Shown here one piece after another: positions 22,341 to 33,519 of a stretch of 64,000 bases of DNA. A model generated the notes under the pieces. The model saw only the letters and a list, made by a program, of their open reading frames with translations. It searched no databases and was not told the DNA's origin. The stretch comes from Pictodentalium vernedei. Lineage: Eukaryota; Mollusca; Scaphopoda; Dentaliida; Dentaliidae. Position 1 is the stretch's first letter, and every line of letters starts with the position of its first letter. Where the stretch lies: assembly GCA_031216915.1 (NCBI GenBank), contig CM062289.1:386920674-386984673 (forward strand), written 5' to 3'. The position numbers and the translations under genes are program-made.

Positions 22341-22523
22341 TGTCTATAATGTACAGAATAACATAGGCAGTGGTGTATGTTATTCATTTTATTAACTTGG
22401 GGAATTTATCACACATAAATCAATTGATTTTTATTGTTTACATTGGTAATCAAAAAAACGCACATGTCAGCCAATATGACCATGCAGGAGGGCCCGAGAA
22501 AAAGATATTATCTTTTTTAGGCC
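22337..22523. mobile_element. GGCC-ended MITE, partial copy 3
   Basis: Right two-thirds of the family: GTGGTGTATGTTATTCATTT, ATGACCATGCAGGAGGGCCC and TTTTTTAGGCC at the end. The central hairpin is deleted. It ends 157 bp before host exon 6. Confidence 0.65.
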
Positions 22524-22679
22524 TAAGTGTGTAGATATTTTTATCATGCAAAGTATATTTAAAATGGTACATCTCGGATGGAGTCACAGTTAGTATGGCC
22601 TTTGATTTGTAAGTTTTCAATGCACTAAACTTAAGTTGATGGATTAAGTCTATTAAAAATTTGTTTTTCATTTTTCCAG

Positions 22680-22752
22680 TCACCTCCATTATTTGATATT
22701 GCTGAAAATCTGATTGGTTCCCTAAATCCTAAGGCTTTATTTCTTGGAAGAA
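22680..22752 (+). CDS. Host gene exon 6
   Basis: Exon of 73 nt between acceptor catttttccag and donor gtgagt. The phase-0 start fits exon 5. It encodes SPPLFDIAENLIGS through FLGR and leaves one base (A), which forms AAC with the first two bases at 38552. This is the most hydrophobic, most protein-like stretch of the gene and may be a short structured motif. It sits in a narrow gap between a GGCC-type MITE (ends 22523) and the TTAA MITE that starts at 22815. Confidence 0.75.
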
Positions 22753-23024
22753 GTGAGTATTTCTGTTTTATACTGACATTTTCAAACACTTGCATAATTT
22801 GTCTGTATCCTTAGTTAACCCTTTACCAAACTGTAAACACAACTGGCGATAACATTTGTAAACAAATTTCTTGAATCAGAAAAAAAAATTCAGTTTTGCC
22901 TCCATGACATAACTTTTGACCCATTAATTGGACCAAGCTCAGTTAGGTTATTCCAATGAGGGGTTATAAGCTATGTTTTTAAGGCAAATATTGAAAAACT
23001 AAATAAAATAGGAATGGCATTTTT

Positions 23025-26021
23025 AGCTCACCTGACTGAAAGTCAGGGTGAGCTTTTCTTATCACTCTTCGTCCGTCGTCCTGCGTGAAGGTGGTGTTTG
23101 AGCCTCTTTCTCCTGAACCACTGGCCACATTTTAATTAAATTTCATGTAAGTAGTGGTTATATAGGGGCATTTTGATTTTTAGGCAAATTAGGTTTCGGC
23201 TCATATTGAGCAGAGGTGTGGGGAAAAAATGGCCAAATTTTTTGAAAATCTTCTTCTAATGAACCACAAGTAGTAGAGACTTGATATGTGGTATACAGAG
23301 TCCTTTTGAGGTTTAGAATCAATTTGTTCAAGAGAAGTTTGCCGGGCATTATTTGCCTTCGTTATGGGAGGGGCAAAAATTTTGGCCACGCCTAAAATTT
23401 CTATTTTCTGAACTGTGAAGTCGATTGAACCAAATTTGATATGAGATGATAATGGGTCATAAGTAGTTGATTGATGCAAAAAAAATTTTTCTCATTGCCC
23501 CGTGGGAACCTCGGGAGCTAAAAATAGGAAAAACCTTAAAACTGCCATATCTCCAAAACTACACGGCACAGAGAATTCTTATTTTGTACAAAGCTTACTT
23601 TTATCCAGTAGAATAGAATGGTTAAAAAAAAATCCCTATCGGTTTGATTACAACATACTTTTTTCAGGACTTTGAAAAAGTGCTGAGTCAGCACTTTTTA
23701 ACACTGTAGGCAATAGGAAAAACATTAAAAAATCTTCTTCTCCAGATCCAGCAGGCAGAATCTTTTGATATTTGGTATGCAACATTGTAGGGTAGATCTG
23801 ATTCAAGTTTGTTCAAATCGGCCCCCGATTTCGAACTTAGTGCATTTCAGACAAATTTCTTCAAAAATCTTCTTCTCCAGATCCACCAGGCAGAATCTTT
23901 TCATATTTAGTATGCAACATTGTGGGGTGGATCTGATTCAAGTTTGTTCAAATCGGCCCCCTGGATTCATATTTGGGCTCACTATAGAAGCCCCAATTCG
24001 AACTTAGTGCATTTCAGGCAATTTTCTTCAAAAATCTTCTTCTCCAGATCCAGCAGGCAGAATCTTTTGATATTTGGTATGCAACATTGTGGGATGGATC
24101 TGATTCAAGTTTGTTCAAATCGGCCCCCTGGATTCATATTTGGGCTCACAATAGAAACCTGAATTCGAACTTAGTGCATTTCAGGCAAATTTCTTAAAAA
24201 ATCTTCTTCTTCAGATCCAGCACGCAGAATCTTTTGATATTTGGTATGCAACATTGTGGGGTGGATCTGATTCAAATTTGTTCAAATCGGCTCCCTAGAT
24301 TCATATTTGGGCTCACTATAGAAGCTCGAATTCGAACTTGGTGCATTTCAGGCAAATTTCTTCAAAAATCTTCTTCTCCAGATCCAGCAAGCAGAATCTT
24401 TTCATATTTGGTATGCAACATTGTGGGGTGGATCTGATTCAAGTTTGTTCAAATCGGCTCCCTAGATTCATATTTGGGCTCACTATAGAAGCTCGAATTC
24501 GAACTTAGTGCATTTCAGGCAAATTTCTTAAAAAATCTTCTTCTCCAGATCCAGCAGGCAGAATCTTTTGATATTTGGTAAGCAACATTGTGGGGTGGAT
24601 CTGATTCAAGTTTGTTCAAATCGGCCCCCTGGGTTTATATTTGGGCTCAGTATAGGAGCCCAAATTTGAACTTAGTACATTTCAGGCAAATTTTTTCAAA
24701 ATTCTTCTTCTCCAGATCCAGCAGGCAGAATCTTTTGATATTTGGTATGCAACATTGTGGGATGGATCTGATGCAAATTTGTTCAAATCGGCTCCCTAGA
24801 TTCATATTTGGGCTCACTATAGAAGCTCAAATTCGAACTTAGTGCATTTCAGGCAAATTTCTTTAAAAAATCTTCTTCTGCAGATCCAGCAGGCAGAATC
24901 TTTTGATATTTGGTATGCAACATTGTGGGGTGGATCTGATTCAAGTTTGTTCAAATCGGCTCCCTGTATTCATATTTGGGTTCACTATAGAAGCTCGAAT
25001 TCAAACTTAGTGCATTTCAGGCAAATTTCTTAAAAAATCTTCTTCTCCAGATCCAGCAGGCAGAATCTTTTGATATTTGGTATGCAACATTGTGGGGTGG
25101 ATCTGATTCAAGTTTGTTCAAATCGGCCCCCTGGATTCATATTTGGGCTCACTATAGAAGCCCGAATTCGAACTTAGTGCATTTCAGGCAAATTTCTTAA
25201 AAATCTTCTTCTCCAGATTCAGCAGGCAGAATCTTTTGATATTTGGTATGCAACATTGTGGGGTGGATCTGATTCAAGTTTGTTCAAATCGGCCCCCTGG
25301 GTTCATATTTGGGCTCAGTATAGGAGCCCAAATTTGAACTTAGTGCATTTCAGGCAAATTTCTTTGAAAATCTTCTTCTCCAGATCCAGCAGGCAGAATC
25401 TTCTAATATTGGGATGCACCAGGCTTAGGGGGGTGAGATTCAAGTTTGTTCAAGCCAAGTCCCTGGTTTCATATTTGGGCTCACTGTGGTAGCCCGAATT
25501 ATAACTTAGTTCAAAATGAGGAATTTTCTTTAAAAATCTTCTTCAGAGCCAGCAGTCAGAATGTTTTGATATTTGGTATTGAGCATCCTTAGGGGGTGAG
25601 ATTCAAGTTTGTTCAAGCCATGCCCCTAGGTCCACATTTGGACTCACTGTGGGAGCTTGAATTGTAACTTAGTTCAAAATGAGGAATTTTCTTTAAAAAT
25701 CTTCTGCTTCAGATCCAGCAGTTGGAATGTTTTGATATTTGGTGTGCAGCATCCTTAGGGGGGTGAGATTCAAGTTTGTTAAAGCCAAGTCCCAGGTTCA
25801 TATATGGGCTCCCTGTGGAGCCTGAATTATAACTTAGTTCAATATGAGGAATATTCTTTAAAAATCTTTTTTTTTTAGATCCACTGGTCAGAATCTTTGG
25901 ATATTTGGTATAATCTTTTCTTAGGAGGAGCAGATGCAACTTGTTGAAATCAATTCTCTGGGTTGATATTTAGGCTACCATGTCAGGTGAGCACCCTCAG
26001 GCCCCTTGGGGCCTCTTGTTT
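23025..26021 (+). mobile_element. HINE-like element with ~167-bp tandem units
   Basis: The 5' end AGCTCACCTGACTGAAAGTC folds on AGGGTGAGCT. A TCGTCCGTCG segment follows, then about 13 units of ~167 bp (23700-25970) with CAGATCCAGCAGGCAGAATC, TTTGATATTTGGTATGCAAC and GATTCAAGTTTGTTCAAATC; the later units diverge. The 3' end is CAGGCCCCTTGGGGCC, then TCTTGTTT. The head-to-tail neighbour begins directly at 26022. A minus-strand relative lies at 52361-53069. No protein is encoded; the many small ORFs are readings of the repeat. Confidence 0.75.
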
Positions 26022-26711
26022 AGATCACCTGGCCAAAAGGGCCATATGAGCTATTGATATCACTTGGTGTCCATCGTCGTCCATAAACTTATCACATTTT
26101 CATCTTCTCTGGAACCTCTGTGCTGGTGTGGACCAAACTTGGCAGGAATGGTCTATGGGAGGTCCTCTACAAACTATCTTCATTTTGTTCCCGCTGGATG
26201 AAAAAACATGACCACCAGAGGCATTCTTTGATTCTGGTTGGTAGACTTTTCAAAAATCTTTTACTTTGAAACTACAAGACCAAATATTTTGAAACTTCAC
26301 ATAAATGATGACTGGGACACCCTCTGCCAATGATCCTCATTTAATGTTGACTGGGTTACAAACATGGCTGCAATTGCAGCTCATAGTTACCAGAGAAACT
26401 CTATTGGAAATCACATTTTTTTCTTCTTCTCTGGAACTACTGAGCCGACATGAACCAAACTTGGCAGTGATGGTCTGTGGGAGGTTCTCTACAAACGATC
26501 CTCATTTTGTTCCCATTGGTTGAAAAACATGGCCGCTAGAAGCATTCTTTGATTCTGATTGATCGAGTTTCAAAAATCTTCTCCTCTGAAACTACAAGGC
26601 CAAATGTTTTGAAACTTCACATGATTGATGACTGGGACACTCTCTACCAATGATTGTCATTTAATGTTGATTAGGTTGCACACATGGCCACAATTGCGGC
26701 TTATAGTTACT

Positions 26712-27697
26712 ACTAATGCATTGTGTGTATGTGAGCACGGTTACATGTGTGTGTATATATACATAAATTAAATTCAAGCAGTTGCATCTTCACGGATCTT
26801 CCATTAATTGATATTCCTGTTTAATGGGTGAGACCATAGGCCATTACATATATATACTTGCCCACTTGTGCACACTCGTACATATGCACACATATATGTA
26901 TATGTGTGTCTATGTATGTATTCATATACACTTTTGTGGTCGATGCTGGGTGGAAGGACGATATATATATATTATCTTTTCATCCATTATCGATAACACA
27001 AGTGTGAAACGTCCATTCTACCTCGCCACACCCTCATCACCAACATGCATATAAGTCGTTCATCAATACCAATTTCTTATATTTACTTGTATCCATCCAT
27101 GCAATTCACAAACACACCACAGGGAATGACAGGAAGACAGCCAATCTGGCTAGGCCATTCCCTGCAGAACATGTATGTTGAATATCTTCTTATAATGTAT
27201 AAATACTTCATAAAATGATTAGTACATTCTTGTAGAACTTAGGCCTAAAAAAATAAAAAATCTGTTTCTCAAGCCCTCCCGCATGGTCCTTTTGGCTGCC
27301 GCATGCTCTCTTTTTATAACCAATTTACACTTTAAAAAAATTAAAATTAAATGGTTTATGTCTGATATTTTACCCAAGTTAAAACAATTGATGAATTTGT
27401 CCCTTGAGTGCAAGAAGGCTTTGCAATGCTTTAGCATTGCAAAGCCTTCTTGCACTCAAGGGATGAAATACACCACCACCCATGCTATTCTGTAGATTAT
27501 GAGGCCTGAAACTTGAACCAAGAACATGAACTTTTGATGGTTAAGAAGTAATTACTGAAATAAAAAATAAAATAAAAAAACTCTCGCCCGCATGGAATTT
27601 CACAAATAATGGCCTGAGAAACAGAATATCTACTTTGTGTGGCCTTAGTCTTATGTAAATACATGTGCTGCAAATAAAGTATTCTCTCTCTCTCTAT
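26712..27697. mobile_element. Insertion within the 26022 element, with (TA)/(GT) runs and a MITE
   Basis: The repeat unit GGCTTATAGTTACTA stops at ~26711 and TAGAAACCCTATGRGAAATC resumes at ~27698, as in the uninterrupted unit at 28000. The insert holds (TA)n and (CATA)n runs (26750-26970), a hairpin at 27120-27165 (CAGGGAATG / CATTCCCTG), the MITE at 27242-27644 and a (CT)n run at its right edge. No ORF is recognised. Confidence 0.55.
27242..27644. mobile_element. GGCC-ended palindromic MITE, copy 4
   Basis: In the opposite orientation to copies 1 and 2: GGCCTAAAAAAATAAAAAAT at the left, central hairpin AAGGCTTTGCAATGCTTTAG with its complement at 27414-27455, and TTTGTGTGGCC at the right. 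TTA follows one end and CTTA precedes the other, so a short TA-containing duplication is possible. Confidence 0.85.
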
Positions 27698-28374
27698 AGA
27701 AACCCTATGAGAAATCACATTTTCATCTTCTCTGAAACTACTGAGCCGGTGTGAAACAAACTTGGCATGAATGGTCTATGGGCGGTCCTCTGTAAACGAT
27801 CCTCATTTTGTTCCTGTGGGTTGAAAAACATGGCTGCCAGAGGCTTTCTTTGATTCTGATTGGTGGATTTTGAAAAATCTTCTCCTCTGAAACCAATAGG
27901 CCAAATGTTTTGAAACTTTGCATGATTGATGACTGGGCCACCCTCTACCAATGATCCTCATTTATGTTGATCGGGTTGCAAACATGGCTGCAATTGTGGC
28001 TTATAGTTACTATAGAAACCCTATGGGAAATCAACTACTGAGCTGATGTGAACCAAACTTGGGACAAATAATGTATAGAAAGTCCTCTGAAAACATTCAT
28101 CATACTGTTTCGCGCAGATGATGGAGCATGGCAGCCAGCTGCATTCTTTAATTCTGTTTAGAATAACTGAGAGATATGTAGTTCTGCCAGGTGAGCCTTT
28201 ACAGGTTCTTTAAAGACTCTTGTTTAGAATAATAGTTGTAGATAGCCATTAGGTAGGCAAAGTGTTAACAATTCTATTGCCAAAGTGCTGCATACTGTGA
28301 ATCTGTTGTAAGATACTAAAATTAACAAAAGTTATTATTTTGTTTTTTAATGGTTAACACACAGATTGAAAGTT

Positions 28375-28620
28375 TGTTAGCCTTTTACCCAATGCATACA
28401 ATATCAAAATATGTTGTTTTTTGTGGTTTTTCCTCAAAATTTTAACCAACCCATATCATGTCACCCCACATTGGAACCAGCTTGTTCCAATGAGGGATCA
28501 TATGAAATGGTTTTGTTGAAATTTTGGAGATAAAAAACTGTTTTTTTCAACTACAGTTTATTTTTATACAACTGTTGATGACTTTTTGTTAATTTTTGTT
28601 AACATGTTTCTTCCAAAGAT
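28375..28620. repeat. Degenerate TTAA MITE, second subfamily
   Basis: CTTTTACCCAATGCATACAA at the left; TGTCACCCCACATTGGAACC and GGTTCCAATGAGGGATCAT-type arms in the centre; GAAATTTTGGAGATAAAAAA at the right. It resembles 56467-56704 and 51575-51743. Confidence 0.5.
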
Positions 28621-28639
28621 TACTTTTTTTCTTGTTGTT

Positions 28640-29155
28640 GTAAAAATTTATGTTTAGCTCAGCTGTTGTATATTTTGTAAGAGTTTATGTTTCGCTCAGA
28701 GACTTTGAATCCCAAAGCTTGTATATTGCAGTTATCTATTGATTGGGACTATTTTATCACTGTTTAACCCTTACACTGTGTATCATTTGATGAGAATTTT
28801 TATTTCTGACGGATTAGTCATTTCAAGTTCTCAGATTTTTTTATGTCAGCATTGTAGCTTCAGGTCCTTCTTTTACAGGGTCGTTAATTTTTTCGGGTGT
28901 TCTTTTGGATTATGATCATTTCTATTAATCATCTTAGTCCAGGTATGGGTGGGGTTTTTTTTGTCAATTTTTAAAATATTTTTCTGCCAAAAATTTCTGT
29001 TTAGCTCAATGTTGTATATTTAATAAAAGTTTATGTTTAACTCAATTACTTTGAATCCTATGGCTGCAAAGCTTGTATATTGCAGTTATCTATTGTTTAG
29101 GACAATCCCATCACTGTTTAACCCTTAAACTGTGTAGATCTTGCTGAGAATTTTT
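28640..29155. repeat. Local duplication of ~330-bp unit
   Basis: Two related segments (28650-28810 and 28990-29150) share TTTATGTTTAGCTCAG, AAGCTTGTATATTGCAGTTA and CACTGTTTAACCCTTA. No gene. Confidence 0.5.
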
Positions 29156-30730
29156 AGTCGAGTTCTGACGAAGTCAAACTCAACTTATAGTTTGATGAAA
29201 GGTGTGCGGGCATAAACAATTGGTTTGTCTCTGGACAATCACTTGATAATGGTTCGACCCACGTTCATAAAACTTCATAGGTAGGTTGGCCTCGGTGAGA
29301 GGAAGAACCCTATTTATTTTGGACTCGCTAGGTCAATGGTCAAGGTCACAGTGTCCTTGAACATACTAAATCGTACACAATTGGTGTCCGGATGATAACT
29401 TGACTATGGTTGAACCCACATTCATGAAACTTCATATGTAGGTTGGCCTTGGTGAGAGAAAGAATGCTGTTTATTTGGAACTTACTAGGTGAAAGGTCAA
29501 AGTCACATTACCCTGAACATACTAATCAAAAACAATTGGTTTCTGGACGATAACTTGATAATGGTTTGACCCACATTCATGAAACTTCATAGGTAGGTTT
29601 ATCTTGGTGAGAGGAAGAACCCTATTTATATTGGCTGCAATAGGTCAAAGGTCAAGGTCACAGTGACTGAACATAGTAAATCGTAAACAGTTGGTTTCTG
29701 CATGATAACTTGACAATGGTTCAACCCACAATCATGAATCTTCATAGGCATGTTGGCCTTGGTGAGAGGAAGAACCCTATGTATATTGGACTTGCTAAGT
29801 TAAAGGTCAAGGTCACAGTGACCTTGAATATAGTAAATTGTAAACTATTGGTTTCTGGATGATAATTTGACCATGGTTCAAACCACATTCATGAAACTGC
29901 ATAGGTTGGTTGGCCTTGGTGAGAGGAAGAACCCTATCTATATGGATTTGCTAGGTCAAAGGTTAAGGTCACAGTGACCTTGAACATACTAAATTATAAA
30001 CAAATACTAAATTGGTTTCCGGATGATAACTTGGCAATGGTTCAACCCACATATGTGAAACTTCATATATAGGTTGGCCTTGATGAGAGGAAGAAGCATA
30101 TATATTTTGGATCCCGCAAGATGAACAGTCAAGGTCACAGTGACCCTGAACATAGTAAATCATAAACAATTGGTTTCGGAATGATAACTTGATAATGGTT
30201 TGACCTACATTCATGAAACTTCATAGGTAGGTTGTCCTAGGTGAGTGGAAGACCCCTATTTATTTTGGACTCAAAAGGTAAAGGTCACAGTGATTTTGGA
30301 CCCATGAGATGAACGGTCAATGTCACAGTGACCCTGAACATAGTAAATCGTAAACAATTGGTTTCAGGATGATAACTTGATAATGGTTCGACCCACATTC
30401 ATGAAACTTCATAGGTAGGTTGGCCTAGGTTAGTGGAAGTCCCCTATTTATTTTGGACTCAAAAGGTCAAGGTCAGAGTGAACTTGAACATATTAAATCA
30501 TAAACAAACAGTTACTGGGTGATAACTTGACAACTGTTCAACCCATATTCATGAAACTTCATCTGAAGGTTGGCCTTATTTTCGAATCAGTCTGTCAAAG
30601 GCGAAAGTCACAATGACCCTTCACATAGTAAATCGTAAATCATAAACGATTGGTTTCCCAACGATAAGTTGATAATGATTAAACCCACTTTTGTGCTGTC
30701 ACAACTCGACAATGGATCGGTGATCCTATC
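29156..30730 (+). mobile_element. Tandem-repeat element with ~157-bp units carrying AGGTCA motifs
   Basis: Starts after TTTTT with an imperfect hairpin (AGTCGAGTTCTGACGAAGTC / AAACTCAACT). About ten units follow: AATTGGTTTCTGGATGATAA, CCCACATTCATGAAACTTCA, GTTGGCCTTGGTGAGAGGAA, then AGGTCAAAGGTCAAGGTCAC. Two units contain AGGTCACAGTGACCT (29810-29824 and 29966-29980) and one AGGTCAAAGGTCA (29642-29654). Architecture matches the HINE-like families; no ORF. Confidence 0.65.
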
Positions 30731-30734
30731 AACA

Positions 30735-31656
30735 TTTTTAGCCTGACTGTTTACAGTGAGGGCTATAGTCATGACTTTAGTTTTGGTTAAAGTTTGTGGT
30801 TAAAGTTTTTTACTGAAGGTTCACGTGGGTTTTTTTTTTTCCTGTTTAGTCATGACTTTTGACTGTCTGTCTGTTAACATTTGGAGTTTGGGTTAAACTT
30901 TGTGGTTAAAGTTTTTTAGTCAACCTTAAGGTTTTTGGGGTTTTTTTTTTAAAATTAATATTACTATTGATTATTGATTGTATCATTCTCATTATGGTTT
31001 TTTTTTTTGTTTCATGTTATTTTGGAAAATATTTAACCCCTTTTTTATGTGGCAGTTTAAATTACAACTTCCAGGTTAAAGTTTTTGGTTAAAGTTTGTT
31101 TTTTGGGGGCGGGGGAGAGAGTTAAAATTACACCTTTAATTCTTCAAACAGTTAAGTGGAATGTCACTGTTTCTTATTTGGAACAATGTCTACTATCTAC
31201 TGAACATTTCTACAGTGATTTTCATTAATATCGGCATGATTTTAACCCCTTTTAACATGTTTTCAGACTTAACTTTCTTTGTATTTGAAATTAGACTTTG
31301 CCACATACTTTCTTACTCTAATTCTTGCATGGTCAATACAACTTAATGATTGCATTTACATCAATGATTTCTTTTATCGGTTTTAGGAAACATTTAACTC
31401 TTTTTTTCCCAATCAATTTTACTTAGTATTTCCAGCTTAAAGTTTCGGATTAAAGTTCTGCTTTTCAAGGTTCTACCATTCATTCTCCAAACACTCTGTT
31501 ACAACGTCATTTTTTTTTTTCATTTCGGCAAGGTCTACTGAAGCAATAAACAGTGGTTTCAAATAATATTGGCATTAATTTAACCCTTTTCACAATGCTA
31601 TTCGAACTTAGTTTCTCTAAATTTCAAATTAGGCTTCTACCACATACTTTGTAACT
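30735..31656 (+). repeat. ~920-bp repeat, paralogous to 39455-40540
   Basis: Begins with hairpin AGCCTGACTGTTTACAGTGAGGGCT after TTTTT, then GTCATGACTTT, several TTTGTGGTTAAAGTTTTT blocks, CACTGTTTCTTATTTGGAAC and GCATTAATTTAACCCTTTTCACA. The second copy carries the same order with a 5S-derived SINE inserted. ORFs here are incidental. Confidence 0.8.
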
Positions 31657-31660
31657 TTTT

Positions 31661-32080
31661 ATTCCCTCCCACAAGGGAGGGATATAGCACAGAACTCGCT
31701 CTGTCTGTCTGTCTGTCTGTCCGTCTATCGATCAGTCCTTCAGTCCATCCACCTGTCTGAACTTTCTTTATGCCATAACTTAAACAAAAGTTAACGGATT
31801 TCAATTCTTTTCAGTACAGTTTGATGACCACAATTACCCAATGAAAATTGTTGAAGTTATTGCTCTGCCCAGCCCCCACCAATTAGGCATTTTTTATTTA
31901 TTTTTTTTTCTTTCCTCCAATATTCATTTGAACTATTTACAGTCACTACATGCAGAACTTTTTTAAACCAGCTCAACATTTATGTTTTTGAGGAAAACAA
32001 TGAGATTTTTTTAGTTATTTGTCCACTATTCATGTTAGGTAAAGTGCTAAGTAGTTTCAGCATTTTTTTTTACTCATACC
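31661..32080 (+). repeat. Hairpin plus (CTGT)n repeat, 5' part of another element
   Basis: CCCTCCCACAAGGGAGGG hairpin, GATATAGCACAGAACTCGC, then (CTGT)n at 31700-31722. Same organisation as the start of the 21328 element; the 3' end is not identified. Confidence 0.55.
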
Positions 32081-32171
32081 TAGGATTAGCTCTTCACCAA
32101 TGCATCTGATATCAACTGATGGAACGCACTCCTATCTGTATATCTTGTGAGGTATGATATTCTTAATTCAC

Positions 32172-32422
32172 TTAACCCTTTACCCAACGTAACGGCCAAA
32201 ACCGGCCAGCACTATTCACAAAAATCGCCAATTAATTTTTATTATTTTTTCATTTTTTGTCTCAAAAACATAGGTTATGACCCCTCTTTGGAACGAGCTC
32301 CATGAGCTCGTTCCAATGAGGGGTCATAACCTATGTTTTGAGGACAAGAAATAAAAAAAATTAGTTATTCAAGAATTTTGTTTGCAACTGTCGTCTGCTT
32401 TTTGTGTTAGGTAAAGGGTTAA
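32172..32422. mobile_element. TTAA-bounded palindromic MITE (reference copy)
   Basis: TTAA at 32172-32175 and 32419-32422. Termini CCCTTTACCCAACG and GTTAGGTAAAGGG; subterminal AACGGCCAAAACCGGCCAGC; core TCAAAAACATAGGTTATGAC, CCTCTTTGGAACGAGCTC around a short loop, and the mirrored half. The TTAA boundary and CCC ends point to the piggyBac superfamily; no autonomous partner is visible. Confidence 0.85.
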
Positions 32423-32968
32423 TATAATCCTTTGGAATTAGATTCTGTGCATTGCTCTGAGCATCATCGCTTCTGTACAAACAGTAATTTATATTCATGT
32501 CATGTCTGTCTATATGAGTAAGTAAGATTTAGGCTTGAGAAGAAACTATTGTTTGGGTACTCTGACCGTTTTTTAAAGACCTCCTGCTCTTCAAGTCAAG
32601 AAAAATTTTTAGACTGACTTAAACCTTGCACAGTGGTTGCAACTTGCTCTTTTTATTGCATTCTTTTTCTGTATTCATTGGTGTGTTTTGCCCAATGCAG
32701 AAAAACAGTTTTATAATGAAAACCAACAGCCACAATACATTAACTTTAGAATTATAACTTTGGCAACTCATTAGTATAACAGTAGGAGCCCAAATTGGCA
32801 GTCATGAGGAAGGATTTTTAGACAGGAGTTGAACTAGCCTAACAGTAGTTTCTGATAAAACAATCATCTTGGGTACCCATGTTTGTCTGGGATTCACTGA
32901 CAAGCCACTAACCTTACTAATGTGTTGCAGTGGAATTTCTGAAAAATTGTACAGGCCTTTGAGAGGTA

Positions 32969-33176
32969 AATCCCCCTCTCATCCTAGCTCTGCGCTGGAT
33001 GAGAGGGATTCTTTTAACATAAAGATAACAAGTTTGAGGGTTAAGTAGCACTTCACTGATTGAGTAGTGCACGCTGGTCTCGTTTTGAAGAGTTTCAGAA
33101 AGATCGACTGAGTCGATACGCACGGGCTGCGTCTGGTACTACATAAAAGTCTCACAGACAATAATTGAATCATATT
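32969..33176. repeat. DIRS-A left inverted terminal repeat
   Basis: The inner ~145 bp (33030-33176) is the reverse complement of 38015-38163. The outer segment is longer than the right one and contains its own hairpin (CTCTCATCC / GGATGAGAG, 32976-33006). Unequal ITR lengths are typical of DIRS elements. Confidence 0.92.
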
Positions 33177-33243
33177 TTAAAGAGATGTGAATGGTCCTCA
33201 AATTGCCCACGAGGGTGGGAACTGTACCCAGAGGGCTGGGTTG

Positions 33244-33361
33244 TTACCCCTCAAACTTGTTATCTTTATGTTAAAAGAATCCCTCTCATCCAGCGCAGAG
33301 CTAGGATGAGAGGGGGATTCTTTCCCACATAAATCTCCCAAGTTTGAGGGTTAAGTAGCAC
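33244..33361. repeat. DIRS-A internal complementary region (ICR)
   Basis: 33244-33319 is complementary to the outer left ITR (32969-33044) and 33317-33361 is complementary to the outer right ITR (38141-38185). The two parts share ATT at 33317-33319, the overlap expected where the element's ends join in the circular intermediate. It lies downstream of the YR ORF. Confidence 0.92.
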
Positions 33362-33519
33362 GTTTGAAGAGAAATTTGAGGAGCATATATAAGCAATGGT
33401 TGCTAGAAAAAACAAAGAAAATTTATACTCTTTCCATAATATTTTGCAATCAAAACAGCCCAACCAATATACAGTCACTGTTTGTCAGATAACAATCCAC
33501 AAAGGACAACAAAAGACGG

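Larger units (their letters stand above)
26022..28225 (+). mobile_element. Second HINE-like element, tandem to the first
   Basis: The 5' hairpin AGATCACCTGGCCAAAAGGGCC is followed by TCGTCGTCC. About 310-bp units recur (CATCTTCTCTGGAACCTCTG; ATGACTGGGACACCCTCT) near 26094, 26410, 27716 and 28030. The 3' end is CTTTAAAGACTCTTGTTT. It is interrupted at 26712-27697. Confidence 0.65.
22815..28268. mobile_element. TTAA MITE split by two tandem HINE-like elements
   Basis: Left half 22815-23024: TTAACCCTTTACC, core CATAACTTTTGACCC, GAGGGGTTATAAGCTATGTT, ending GGAATGGCATTTTT. Right half 28226-28268: AGAATAATAGTTGTAGATAG, then AGGCAAAGTGTTAA. Together they restore the family order seen at 42081-42324 (GGCGATTTTT then AAGAATAGC). 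About 5.2 kb lies between. Confidence 0.75.

Noticed and set aside
23765-25492. Series of related 60-85-codon ORFs
   Set aside because: Repeated translations of the ~167-bp tandem unit; no start context, no domain, frame breaks in each unit.
31161-31346. Duplicated ORF also seen at 39929-40144
   Set aside because: The similarity comes from the ~920-bp non-coding repeat; the second copy is disrupted by the SINE and there is no coding signature.
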